Shown here: positions 22,701 through 34,200 of the stretch, piece after piece | Layout of the letters: each line of letters begins with the position of its first letter | Numbering within the stretch: position 1 is the stretch's first letter | NCBI GenBank assembly: GCA_963969345.1 | Contig: OZ017766.1 | Location: forward strand, 9,052,001-9,116,000 | Direction: 5' to 3' | Origin: Turbatrix aceti | Taxonomy: Eukaryota; Nematoda; Chromadorea; Rhabditida; Panagrolaimidae | Length of the DNA: 64,000 nt | The notes under the pieces: model-generated | Databases searched by the model: none | Seen by the model: only the letters and a program-made list of their open reading frames with translations | What the model was told of the DNA's origin: nothing | Made by a program: the position numbers and the translations under genes

Positions 22701-23145
22701 ATAGTAAAATTACCCAAAAAATTGAACAAAAACGTAAAAAACTGAATTTTAGGTAAGAAACGGTGAATTTTATATAAAATCGCTACAGTTCGCCAAAAAA
22801 AGCCGAAACCCTCGAAAAAGTCGAAAAACACAAACCTGGAGGATGAGGGGACAGTTGATCGTCATTTTCCTATGAACAGGAGGGATCTTGAGCGACGGAA
22901 GCGTGCTGATAGCGAGATCACTGAATAGCCATTGATCGTAGATCACACGCGCCAGCGAAAACTCGTTTCCCGAATCTCTGACCTACAAAAAAAGGTTTTC
23001 TAGCTCATAAATGCCAAAAAAACAGAAAAAAACATACTCTCGTCGATTGAAGTTTGACAAAACGAATAACCTCGGTCTCCCATTCGTTGCTCAGTGAAAT
23101 GTGCCGTTGAGAGAAAAAATCACGCAACGCGTAAACAGAATCCAT
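13754..23145 (-). CDS. RMI1: RecQ-mediated genome instability protein 1
   Basis: RMI1 is the OB-fold scaffold of the BLM helicase/topoisomerase III complex that dissolves double Holliday junctions in the nucleus. Exons (transcript order): 23145-23038, 22982-22836, 22536-22411, 22339-22053, 21436-21049, 16119-15997, 15945-15667, 15173-15096, 15050-14745, 14284-14129, 13936-13754; 726 aa. The N-terminal helical domain has VIYDQWLFSDL. OB1 contains INCPLILQVTSVIDTSESVY, LPGTKILIHPP and CQVLGGC. A charged, disordered middle follows. The C-terminal OB2 is recognisable from FKRLKIVKIKTV, GYWFLRVTVSD, VVTELLGFTVDYA and LEVQFSP. Length is slightly above the vertebrate protein. The gene is head-to-head with the TMEM144-like gene and tail-to-tail with the zinc-finger gene, 106 bp between stops. 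Intron 5 (4.9 kb) contains a whole MULE transposon in the same orientation. Confidence 0.88.
16585..16758. repeat. Left terminal inverted repeat of the MULE
   Basis: It reads inward from CACAGTCTTTCCTATTTTG, with landmarks GGGTGCATTAGGGG, GCCTGAGGGCATGGATGAC and TCACGAGATATTATC. Its reverse complement is found at 20571-20745 with only small length differences in A/T runs. Confidence 0.9.
17020..19781 (-). pseudogene. MULE transposase-OTU protease gene with an in-frame stop
   Basis: Transcript-order segments: 19781-19719, 19670-19492, 19440 to about 18905 (one splice or frame change near 19345), 18848-18536, 18480-17607, 17558-17020. The transposase core has YLVCDGTFGIV (first Asp), INTDFEQAE (second Asp), KACVFHFRQA, and near the C-end TTNLAEGYHNRIKKLF, the usual MULE motif. 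A TAG at 18309-18307 then interrupts the frame, which continues directly into an acidic linker, three 24-residue Pro/Ser repeats and an OTU-type cysteine protease. In the OTU part VDGDGHCGFRCL gives Asp and Cys, and HNVHWKPI gives the His. If the stop is real, the two halves are separate products or the copy is dead. Without it this would be one transposase-deubiquitinase-like polypeptide. Function in transposition is not established. Confidence 0.8.
17663..17850 (-). repeat. Tandem 24-codon repeat in the MULE linker
   Basis: Three units, about 72 bp each, encode variants of SPLPHGWTPTPERVQPSSW plus SSVE. The first unit is the most diverged. They sit between the acidic linker and the OTU domain. 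The Pro/Ser composition suggests a flexible spacer. Confidence 0.75.
20571..20745. repeat. Right terminal inverted repeat of the MULE
   Basis: Reverse complement of 16585-16758, including GTCATCCATGCCCTCAGGC and CCCCTAATGCACCC. It ends in AGACTGTGAAAA, next to a short 15-bp tandem array. Confidence 0.9.
20745..20812. repeat. 15-bp tandem array at the MULE edge
   Basis: Four copies of GTTGTCAAAATAGGA (one with a single change), then a degenerate fifth. The same word occurs slightly altered inside the adjacent TIR (GTTGACAAAATAGGA), so the array may be an expansion of the TIR tip. Confidence 0.75.
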
Positions 23146-23977
23146 AAAAATGGGATGAAAAAGTGCCGTTTTGATGCACTTTTTGAGTTTTGAAGCAAAA
23201 AGTATGGAAAGTATCGTTACTCATCGCGTCGAAGTAATATTACGATCGCAATCGGTTTTTACGATAGATAATACTTTTCTCTTTGTAAAAGTTGAAAAGT
23301 TTGTTACTTCCCTAAAAAAGGGTCTTGCAGCGAAATTATTCACTTTCGTTCAAAATTGAACGTATTCGGGTTGAATTACGATCGTTTGTTACGATAACTA
23401 TTACGTTACTTTTCATAAAAGTTCAAAAAGTTGTTACTTTCTTAAAATTTGTCTTGCAGCGAAAATAGTCATTTTCGTCCAAATTGAACGTATTCGCGTT
23501 GAATTACGGTCAGTTGTTACGATATGAGTTACTTTACTCTTCGATAAAGTTGAAAAAGTTGTTACTTTCCGAAAATGGTCTCGTAGCGAAATTTGTACTT
23601 CAGTCGAATTTGATCGTATTTTTTCGTGCAAAGTTCGTTTTGCATTGCAAATATTTATCAGTTTTTTGATCAAATGACGCTACATTTGATGACATTGCGG
23701 ATCATGCGGAAACAGAATATGTAAAGTGGACCAGTGAGTGCTTCTGTACGGCCTGTAGGCTTATAGTGCATTATTTTTTGGCCTAAAAAAGTTGATCAGT
23801 TCTGATACGTTACCAGAGATTGAAACGGGTTCTTCCGTCGTTGACTTTCCATATTTGATCAGTTTTTCTGTGCTCTAATCTGATTCGGGCAGGGGAGGTA
23901 CACGCGTACCAGGCTGGTACATGGATTGCTTTATAACCCGTGTTCAGGTGAGTTGAAGGATTCAACTTCTTTGGAAA
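23146..23977. promoter_or_regulatory. Shared upstream region of RMI1 (-) and TMEM144 (+) with tandem repeats
   Basis: 832 bp between two divergent start codons. About 23200-23620 consists of roughly three degenerate tandem units near 130 bp, each with TTGAATTACGATCG-like, GTTACGATA and AAGTTGTTACTTTC blocks followed by TCTTGCAGCGAAA or a variant. Promoter elements for both genes must lie in or near this stretch. Which bases matter cannot be told. Confidence 0.5.
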
Positions 23978-26258
23978 ATGGAAGCCACGACCGTAACTAT
24001 GTACATGTCGGATTCATTTTTCCATACTACGGTATTCGGCATGATTCAGTTAATTCTATCCTGCGTGCTTTTTGGCAGCATGTTTGTTCCCCTAAAAGTC
24101 TACAAGCCAGGTGACGGCATGTACTCTCAGTGGGTCATGTCTACCGCAATCCTGTTAGTCGGTATCGGCATCGATCTCGCACAGGGCGATATCCTGACCA
24201 TCCAGCCAATTGCCATGCTCGGTGGCATTCTCTGGGGTCTTGGAAATTCGATGACCGCAATCATTCTCGAAAAACTCGGGCTTGCACTGGGAATTTTTAT
24301 GTGGAATGTTTCGAGTTGCATTGTTTCGTGGGCTATTGGCACGTATGGATTTTTCGGAGTCACCGCTCAGCCTGCTAGCAATTATTGGCTCACAAGACTT
24401 GGTCTGGCCTGTGTTTTGGGAGGGTAGGAAAAACATTTTTTGACATTATTTTTTTTCTGAGTAAGGATAAAATTCACGTTTTCTTTTTCAGAGGAATTTT
24501 TTTCACATTCGTGAAAAACTCAGATACCGTAAACTCTTCAACAGAGTTACCCAAAAGCAGTTCTACACTTTCGACTGTAAAAGTTATTCATGTGGCACTT
24601 TCTGAGCCAGAAAGTGAAAATGAGAAGAAACAAACGATCCACGACCGGGAGTTTTACAAAAATAAAATCATGTAAGTTTCTGTAAAAATTTTAAATTTTC
24701 TACAATTATGAGAAAGTTTAAAAAAATTGGATCCAAACAGAATTAAATTTTGAAATTTTAAATTTAAAAAAAAATTTTAATTAAAAAAATTAAAAATTGT
24801 GAAAAAAATTTATTTTAAAATTTTAAAATGAAAAAAAATTTTATACAAAAAATTTTAATTGAAAAAAAATTGAAAAATTCGATACAAAATTAAAATTGCA
24901 TTGATCGTTTTGAAATTTTCGTTGCAAAATCATTGGTACGAAAGTAACGTTTGTCGATTAAATTTTGTAATTTTTTTTTTAAATTTTACAAAACAATTTT
25001 CCGGAAACGATTTTTTTTTTGTTTTTTTGGCTTTCATGACTTTTTTCGACTATGCACGGGTCACAAAATGTAAAAAAAATGTCAATCTATTTTTGCAGGT
25101 TTTTAAACTGATTTTGCCTTTTTGCGTCCGTTTTTGACAAAAACTGAATTTTTGATTTTTACAAGATTCTAAATTTTCAGCGGAATCGTTTGTGCCACAT
25201 GTTCTGGTACCTTGTTTGGATTCTGCGTCTACGCGATTGTCTACATTCATGACAACTTTCCCGAGACGCCAAGGGAAGCCTATCCCTTTCTTCTTTCCTA
25301 CTACGCTGGCGTTTTTGTGGTTTCCAGTTTTGTTTTTATCAGTTATTCAGTTTACAAGTCAGTTTTTTTTAAATTTACAATTAAAAAAAAATTTCCGGGG
25401 AAGGTATGTATGTACATTTATGGATACTAGCGTTTAGACGAAACAATCCCCTGATAATCCCCCAAGTCACGCTGCCCGCTCTGATCAGCGGTTGCATCTG
25501 GGGCATTGCCATGGCACTGATGATGAATGCCACCAGTCTGGTGTCAACAGCGATTGTCATGCCGATTGCTACCATGCTTCCGGGATGCGTTGCGTCTCTT
25601 TGGAGTGTATTTTACTTCCATGAAATCAATGTGAGTTGTTGTTTGTTTGTTTTTTTGTTTGCACGGGGGTATTATGGTAAACAGTATCATAATCAGGGAT
25701 GGGCGAACAGCCGTTTTTTTGTTCTCGAACATTGTGTTAATTTTGATCCAGAAATCGAATGAACACGAACATTTTTGTCAGTGTTCGCGAACGAACACGA
25801 ACGAACAACGAACAGGTTTTTAGCATATTTTATACAAAATTTTGTCCAAACTGGGCATAAAAACGTAAACTTCGGTACAATGCATTTTCACGTTTTTGGT
25901 TACAGTTTTCCTACACTTTTTATTGCCGCAGGCAATTGACACTATTTTTCATTTTTTGGAAAAATGACATCAATTTTGGCACCGATAAACTGATTTTACC
26001 TAAATTTTTGTTTGTTTTATCTGTTTGGGAAATTTATATTTGTTCGCGAACAAACTCGAACAAAGTAAACCTGTTCTCGAACGAAAACGAACACAAAAAT
26101 TTTAACTTGTTCGCGAACGAACACGAACGGTCGCCCATCAATGATCATAATACTACATAGTACATATACTGTTTCAGGGACAAAAGAACATTTGCATTCT
26201 CGCGGCGGGGATTTCAATCACCGTAATCGGTTCCGTATTCATCGGATTTTCGATGTGA
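23978..26258 (+). CDS. TMEM144: TMEM144-like multi-pass transporter
   Basis: Predicted carbohydrate/drug-metabolite-type membrane transporter of the TMEM144 (DUF1632) family; substrate unknown. Exons 23978-24423, 24492-24671, 25181-25357, 25438-25630, 26178-26258; 358 aa, close to the human 345. Membrane segments are packed through the protein, about ten in all. Family landmarks are LFGSMFVPLKVYKPGDGMYS, QWVM, AMLGGILWGLGN, LGLALGIFMWN and SWAIGTYGFFG. Later come CSGTLFGF, LISGCIWGIAM, the FHEIN…GQKN junction and a last hydrophobic helix ending GFSM. A polar loop of about 50 residues between helices 5 and 6 (NSSTELPKSS…DREFYKNK) is typical. The upstream frame was not followed further, so a short extra first exon is possible. 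The last intron contains a hAT-like MITE. Confidence 0.9.
25693..26143. mobile_element. hAT-like MITE of the GTTCG family, copy D, with perfect 8-bp TSD
   Basis: 451 bp inside the last TMEM144 intron. It starts CAGGGATGGGCGAACA and ends with the inverse (…TCGCCCATCAATG). ATCATAAT is duplicated exactly at 25685-25692 and 26144-26151. This is the copy that best fixes family ends and duplication length. Confidence 0.88.
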
Positions 26259-27412
26259 ATGTGAATGATTATATTTTTTTGTAATGCATTCCGAGTACAT
26301 ATTTATTGCATAAACAAACGGGTGCACTTGACGGGAGGTACAATGTTTGGTTGATACATTTTTTACTAAATATCTAAATATATCAAACAGAATTTGCTGA
26401 ACTAAAGTTCTAAAGTTTCCAGGACGCCAAAAATTGCATTTTTCGCCCGTGTTTACCCAAAAGTGGCATTTTTCATGCAAAAATGTTCACATGATAATTT
26501 TTAAATTAAAAAATGAGTATTCTACGGCAAAAACCAAATTTTGTCAAATAAGAAATTTTGAATGCGGCATTTTTTTGATTCATTTATTATGTAATACTAT
26601 AATAATGTACATGTAATTACTGTCAAACATCATAGGTACATTGATTTACAATTTCACAAAAAAACAATCAAAAAATACATATTTACAAAATTCATGTATA
26701 TAAAAACTGGACAGGGAGATGAAAAAATCGTCCCAGAACATTACACATTCAAATTGTTAAGGATTGCGATGGCAACATCGGACGGCATTCCCAGGTAATA
26801 AAAGCAGAAGTTCCCAATCGGCAATCGGGAGGTGTGGAGAGTCACTTACGGGTCACAATGCAGCACGCATCTCGCAATAGGACGCTACTTCTCTGGGATA
26901 CACTAAAAAAAACAAATGTGTGCATAAAAAAAATATTTTTCAAGACAAAAAACTTACTTCATGCAAACATTCTCTGTTTTGTGAAATTCCAGAAATCGTT
27001 CAAACAATATAATATAACTCTAACATTATTTTACATATATATTAGAAACATAAATATTTATTATACATAATATATTTTTATTAGTACGATTTACAAATAC
27101 TAAATATGTATATTTACTATCTGTACTGATTTTATGCATTTATGTACAAAGCAAACAAGACTCCACCCCTACATCACATGGACATGAAAAATTTTGATTG
27201 ACAGAACAATTAGACGGCATGACATGGTTTTGGCACTTTCAGAGAGCGCAAGGTGTGAACACTCGATTCATGGGAACACTCAATTCACAGAAAAATTCAA
27301 AAATAACGAAAAGTAAAAAATTTTGATTGACAGCACTGTGCTTTTGACACCTTTAGAGAGGAGCCACAGAGAATGAGAACATCACAAATTTGTTGACACA
27401 GATTGTTCCGAC
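26259..27412. other. Intergenic, TMEM144 3' flank
   Basis: AT-rich sequence with ATA/TAT-rich runs around 27000-27140. No gene or structured RNA recognised. Direct partial repeats (AAAATTTTGATTGACAG) occur at about 27187 and 27317. Confidence 0.4.
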
Positions 27413-27883
27413 CAGGGATGGGCAAACGTTCGTGTTTCATTCGTGTTCGTTTGCGAACAAATTCAAATTTTTGTGTTCATGTTCGTTCGAGAACAGATTT
27501 GCTTTGTTCGAGTTCGTTTGCGAACAAAGATAAATTTTGCGAACAGATAAAACGAACAAAAATTTAGGTAAAATCAGTTCAATGGTGCCGAAATTGATGT
27601 TATTTTTCCAAAAAATGAAAAATAGTGTCAATTGTCTTCGGAAATAAAAAGCGTAGGAAAACTGTCACCAAAAACGTGAAAACGCATAGTACCGAAGTTT
27701 ACATTTTTATGCCCAATTTGGACAAAATTTTGTATAAAATGTGCTAAAAATCTGTTCGTTGTTCGTTCGTGTTCGTTCGCGAACACTGACAAAAATGTTC
27801 GCGTTCGTTCGATTTTTCGAACAAAATTAACAAAATGTTCGTGTTCGTTCGAGAACAAAAAAACGGCTGTTCGTCCATCCCTG
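27413..27883. mobile_element. hAT-like MITE of the GTTCG family, copy E
   Basis: 471 bp, left end CAGGGATGGGCAAACG, right end GTCCATCCCTG. Its interior is close to copy D in inverse orientation: TTTTCCAAAAAATGAAA and AACGTGAAAACGCAT segments are shared. The flanks are not a clean duplication. Confidence 0.8.
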
Positions 27884-28245
27884 TTCTCGACGCTAACGTT
27901 AATTTCATTTTCATGCAAGGTGCGATTTTCACTGTCCATGGACTTTCATCAGACACTGTACAAAACTTTATTTCTTTCTATCCATTCAATTCCACGTGAA
28001 AAAGAAAAAAACAGATGGGCACACCAAAAAAATTTTGTATGTACCTCAATGCACCGAGATTATTATTTGTAATAAGACTTCAAAAATAATAAAAACAGGT
28101 ATGTAGACACGCATTGTTATTGCAAAAAAACACAAAAAAAACAGAAGAGTGACAAAATCGCAACCAGGCGTTTGTCAAATTAAAAAAAAATACAATAGAA
28201 AAAAATTGGTCGTAACATCCAAAAAAAGACGACCGTAACCCGTGG

Positions 28246-31200
28246 TCAAGGCATAGCCGCATGATATTGCTCGAGGGCATCGGCGTCGACTTCGAGCAGC
28301 TGATGTAGTTCTTCTTTTGTCTGCTTTGAGTTGTGATCCGTCAACGCGGAAGAATTTGCATTTACATTCGCATTTGCAGAAATGTTGTCTGGCTCGTTTG
28401 GCATTTTTATCTTGCGAAGAAGTCGGTTGAATTGGCTCGCAACAGGAGATTTTTCCCGGAGACTCGGATGCCCTAAGGGTTTTTTGGCGAGAATTTCGTT
28501 CTGGTACGCGTTGTTTCTTTTTCCGTACTGCAAAGATAAAACACTTTTCCTGTCTTTTCTTTTTTTTCTCTGATTCGGTGGGGTCAAAAGTGGCGATTCC
28601 GTATGTCCACTGCAATTTGTACCACCATTTCCGACGACAATGGCACCCGGTTCAAAGTCGTTGTAGGATAGGGATCGTTTTCTAATTGGGTAATATCCAC
28701 ATCGATCATCGGATGATAAATCGTTGACCGAAGCCGTGGGTTCGTCGGTTGGATCAATAGTTGAGTGATGTCGACTCGCATAGGCAACGGCATTTTTACG
28801 AACAACAACGGCAGGTGAGGGTTGAACGGAATTTGGAGCTGTGGGGTACCTGAGAGCACGGACGTGAGCTGCTTCACCGCTACCGTCTGGGAGACTGGTA
28901 GATCGCTTTCTCAGGGTTCCATCGGCGAGTGCGAGATTGCTAGGAAGCTTGCAGATCGGTGGACGTCCGCCACAACCAAAACGAAGTCGTTCGTCATTTG
29001 TCAGGGAACAGGAAGACGAACAGGATGCGTGCCGGGAAGTTGAGGGCATCGGAGTGGTTAGGGACATTCGAGAATCACATTCGGTGTCGCTGATGAGACG
29101 GCATCGATCGGATTCGACTAGGAGGTCGTCTTCTTCGTGGTTTGTGTTTGCGCCGCCTGAAAAAATAAAAAAATGTAAATTTTTATCTTCGAGATGTAAA
29201 AATTTGATTTTTTGTTAAAAAACGTAAAAAAATGAGATTTTGGTTTAAAAATAAACGAAACAAACAAAAATTTTTTCTACGTTTTTAAAATTCATTTGGA
29301 GGACAAATTTTGTAACATTTTTGTAACCTGGATTCGAAAACCCCAAAAAAAATCAAAAAATATCGTTTTAGGAAAAATTACCGTAAAATTTATGTATGGG
29401 AAAAAAGTTACAAATTTGAAACAAAAAACGTTACTTCCGTGTCAAAAGTATCGGAACGAATGTTCAAAAAAATAATAATTGGCGGTTTTTTTCGTAAAAA
29501 TAGTTTTCAACGGTTTTATCAGTTTTTAAAAATATGACAATTTTGTTGCATTTTATAGTTCGTTGCGGTCGAAAAATTTTAGAATGATAAAAAAAAATCA
29601 TTTTAGGAAAAAACATCGTAAAACTTGTGTATCGTAAAAAACGTTAATCCGAGCAAAAAATGTCAATGGTTTCGCAACGAAAATTCCAAAACGATCGTAC
29701 TTTTTTACCGTATTCTAAATAAATAAGATTTTTTTGTTTTTGAATATTTTTTCACAGATTCAAACCCAGAAAAAAGTAATTTTTAATTTTTTTTATTCCG
29801 GAAATGTAACTTTTTTTTGGTTTTTTTCATCAAAAAATTCCCCAGAACAAACCTAAAATCGGCGTTTTGGCCACCGCGCGTTCGACGAGCTTCTTGAGCA
29901 AATTCGTCGACGCGATACAGTCTCTCTGAAGCGAAAACCGACTGCTCCGAATGGTCCACGAAGAATTCATCCTCTGCCGCACCGAAGTCCTCGGAAAGAT
30001 GTCTGGCGCGAGGTCATCGCTGATATCCGAGTCGTCATCCGACGTGAAGCTATACCCAATACGTCCCAGAAGCCAGCAGGTCCGCATCGTGCCTTTTCCC
30101 TTGATTTCACTCTCGCCACGATCTTCGAGGATAAATTCGCTCGTCGATCCGAGAGCGACTTTGAAATTCTCGCTGCAGTGAATTTTGAAAGCTTCGCCGT
30201 AGGTTTCCATTCGACTTGCGGTATTTACGGTATCGCCAAAGAGACAATAGCGTGGCATGGTTTTGCCGACGACTCCCGCAACGACCGGACCCGTATGAAT
30301 GCCAATTCGGAGTTTTAGCTTCTCCTCCGGTCGGTGAGGGATGTGAAAATTTTGTACAGCGGAGAGGAGGTGTAGAGCCATTGTTCCGATTTCCTTGGCG
30401 TGGAATTGTTCATCTTTGTGGGATGGAACGCCGGATACCACCATGTATGCGTCGCCGATTGTTTCAACCTGGAAAAAAATCGTAAAATAGCAATTTTTAT
30501 AAAAAAGACAAACGAAAAAACCAATTTTTTTGTGCAAAAACAACTGCGTGCGATTATTTTCGTGTCAAAACCACTGCGCGCGCTGGGTTACGAAAATCGA
30601 AGGTCTCGAACGGAAATTTTAACAAGTGATCTTTTTTATCTTCAAAAACAGCCCATTTTTGAGTTTTTGAACGATTTTTTTTCGTGTCAAAACCACTGCG
30701 GATCAAAATCATGGATCTCTAAAGGAAATTTTTTTTTACCGTAACCCAGTTTGTGGGTTTCGAACGTAAATTTACAATTTTTTTGTTGTCCCAAAAAAAA
30801 GTTTTTTTCTGTTTCTTAATCGAAATTTTGCTAAAATTAATTTTATGTTTAAAAAAAACGAAAAAAAACTTGTTTTTTATACATGCGAAAACCTCTGCGT
30901 GCACAAATTTTCGTGTCAAAACCACCATGTGCGTGCGCGTTTTCATCAAAGTCATGGATTTTGAAAAGAAAATTTTGTTTACCTAAATTTTTTTTGATCA
31001 CAAAATTTTTCAAACTCACCTTGTAGACCTCGTACTGCTTGATAATAGAGTCGAAAAGAGTGTACAGTTTGTTGAGAAAGTTGACGACCTGCAGCGGTGT
31101 CGACTGGCCAGAAATGGTCGTAAATCCCACGATATCGGAAAAATAAATGGTGACCGCCGGGAAGGATTCTGGCTCGACGTCTTTTCCCTCCAGGAGTTGG

Positions 31201-34200
31201 TTTGCGACGGAACTGAAGTGAGATTACGGTAATTTAAAAAAAAATAAAGAAAATAGGGTTTTTTTCCAGAAACTTACATAGGCAACATTCTCTGAAGCAA
31301 ATTTTCGGTTCTTCTTTTTTCTTCCCGAAGTTGAGAAGTTCTCTCTTCTACCAGGACTTCGAGTTGCTGCTGGTAACGTTCCATCATGTGATCCATAATA
31401 TTTCTCTTATAAATCTGAGCGAACATTTGTTTCAATTTGTGTCGAATAGAATGCCTAAAATCCGGTCTATGTTCTGGATTTTCGGACCAACACATTGTCA
31501 TGGTATCGATTATGTAATTCTGACAATCGAGTTCCTTCGTTGATGGTCGATAATTTGTGCCATCTGCGACGCGTCGGACGACTTCTTCGGCTGTTGAGTG
31601 GGGGATCTCGATAAGCTGATAGGGGCCCTGGCGGGTCATCATTTCGTGCAAAATGACGCCAAAAGCGTAGACATCGCCTTTCTGCGTGCCCTGGACAGCG
31701 TGGATGAATTCACATTCCCGTAGGAGCTCCGGAGCGGTCCAGAGAAAGCTTTCCCAGAGCAGATCCATGCTATCCCATTCCTGGCCTTCTCGGATTTCGT
31801 GCAGACCGAAATCGGCGACTTGAAGAGCCCAGCGCGAGGTAATTAGGCAGTTTGTGGATTTTAGATTGCCATGGACTCGAACTTCTGATTCGTGGAGGTA
31901 GATCATACCCTGAAAAACGGTCAAAATCAACTTTTTCGTGTTAGAACTACTCTGCACGTGCGCACTCTGAAATGGGTCCCGAATGGAAAATTTTTAAAAT
32001 CAATTTTTTGCCCAAAATATATCCATTTTTTGTTTATCCATCCCACAAAGAAAAGCAACGTTTTACGGTTGGTCGTTTTCGTCCCAAAAAACAGTAGACA
32101 GTAATAAAATATCCAAAATCGTTTTCTTGTGTCAAAACCACTGTGCGCGCGCGCATACGTACAAATGTTATGGGTCCCGAACAGAAATTTTTACGATTGA
32201 TCGTTTTCGTTCCAAAAAATAGTATTTTTCGTGTCAAAACCGCAGAGCGCGTACGCGATCGAATTCGTGGGTCCCGAACGGAAATTTTTATGATTTGACG
32301 TTTTCGTTTCCAAAAACATTTTTTTTTTGGAATTTTCATTCAACATTTTTTTGTGTTCGTGTCAAAACCAAGGTTACGTGTCTCGAACAGAAATTTTTAC
32401 AATCAATCGTTTTCGTTTCATGAAAAAAACAACTTTTCAATTTTTTTTTGTGTTTTTATCCCAAAAACCAACCTTGATCAAATCCTCGACGAAAGAAGCG
32501 ATAAAAAGATTATCGAGCTTCAAATCAGAATTCCTGAGAATTTCCATGAGACAACCTTTCGCGCAGAATTCCCGAACGACACAGATGCTCATCGGACAGA
32601 TGATAATGCCCATGAAGGAGTTGATGTTGTCGTGGTGGAGCTGGCGCATAGCCTTCATCTCCAGCTTCGTCGCTCGTGTCAGTTCCCGCGGACGCTTGGA
32701 ATACCTCATTTCCTTGATCGCTACCATGGCGCCTTTGTGCAGGGCGACCCCACGAAAGCCCATCCACTTTTTCTCGGTTGACACGTCGTCTCTGTGGAGC
32801 AGGGATGTCTGAAAAAATGTTAGGGTATCAGAAAATGTTTTTTGAAAAACATAAAAAAAATATTTGTAAAATAAAAATTAAAAATAAACAATTTAAAAAA
32901 AAATTTGAAAATTATAAATAAACTGAATAAATTTAAAAACATTACTAATATAAATTATTAAAAAAAATTTAAATCACAAATATTAAATTTAATTTTAAAA
33001 TTTAATTAAAAATTTGAAATTATTAAAAAAAATTTAAATTACAAATAAATTTTATAAGTATAAAAAATATTAAATTTTAAATTCGAAAAAAAAAATTATT
33101 GTAAGAATAGTAAATTTAAAAAAATAAAAGGATTCGAAAAGCTTAAATTAAAAAAAAAAGTAATTTAAAAAAATATTTAAAAAAATATTTTTTTTAAATG
33201 TAAAAAAATAATAAATTATGTATAAAGAAATCTTTTAAATTTTAAGAAATTTTTAAATTTAAACTTAAAAGTTTCTAATTTAAAAAAAAGAAAGTTAAAA
33301 AATGCAAAAAAATAGCTTACCCGACTTCCGCCGACGACGTACAACGAATTCGTGCTCGTATTTGCTTGCACAATTTTCTGAATATCCTTCGGATCAATTT
33401 TCCAAACCATGGAAAGTTCACGTTCAAATTTCCGATTACGGTACGTCACCAGAGCACTGCCAAAAACGACCGAAACCAGTCCAATGATGACACAAAATGC
33501 CACAACCCTAGCTTTCCTATTGTAATCATCAGTGCACTTTTCGTTGTGAAACCCGCATTCTGGTTCGTCGACGGGTACAAAATTATTAGGCCAATTAATT
33601 TGTCGCCCAAATCGAAGTTTTGGAAGCCTAGCGTGATGGTTATCGTCGACGAAATCCGCGGTAATGGTTAGGGCGACGTCGAGGGGATAGTAGTCGGGAT
33701 CGGAGTGGTTGTGGACCGGGGTTACGCTCTGGAGCGAGAGTAGAGTATAATTTCCCTGAGCGTCGCCGTTTTCGTTGATTCTCATGTCGAAGCCCTGCAT
33801 GCTGGTGTACTTGCGTCCAATGATGCGCGAGATAATGGCGCGGCCGTCGAAGACCGGATCGTAATCTTCGGTGGACGGATGTTCGGTGATGAGATCGTTG
33901 AGAGCCAGTGCGTAGAGCATCACCGCGTCGTACAGGTAACAGGCGAAACGGTTGGCCTTAAAATTCGGATTTTTTGATTTTTGTGCAAAAAAATAAATTT
34001 TTAGACCATTTTTCACATTTTTAAGCCAACTAAATTAAAAAAAAAATTGAATCTAAAAAATTTTTTTAAATAAAAAAAATTAAAAAAATTTTTTTAAATA
34101 AAAAAAATTAAAAAAATTTTTTTAAATAAAAAAAATTTTTAATTAAAAAAAAAATCGTATAAAAAATACAAAATTCAATTTTTTTTTATAATTTGATTTG

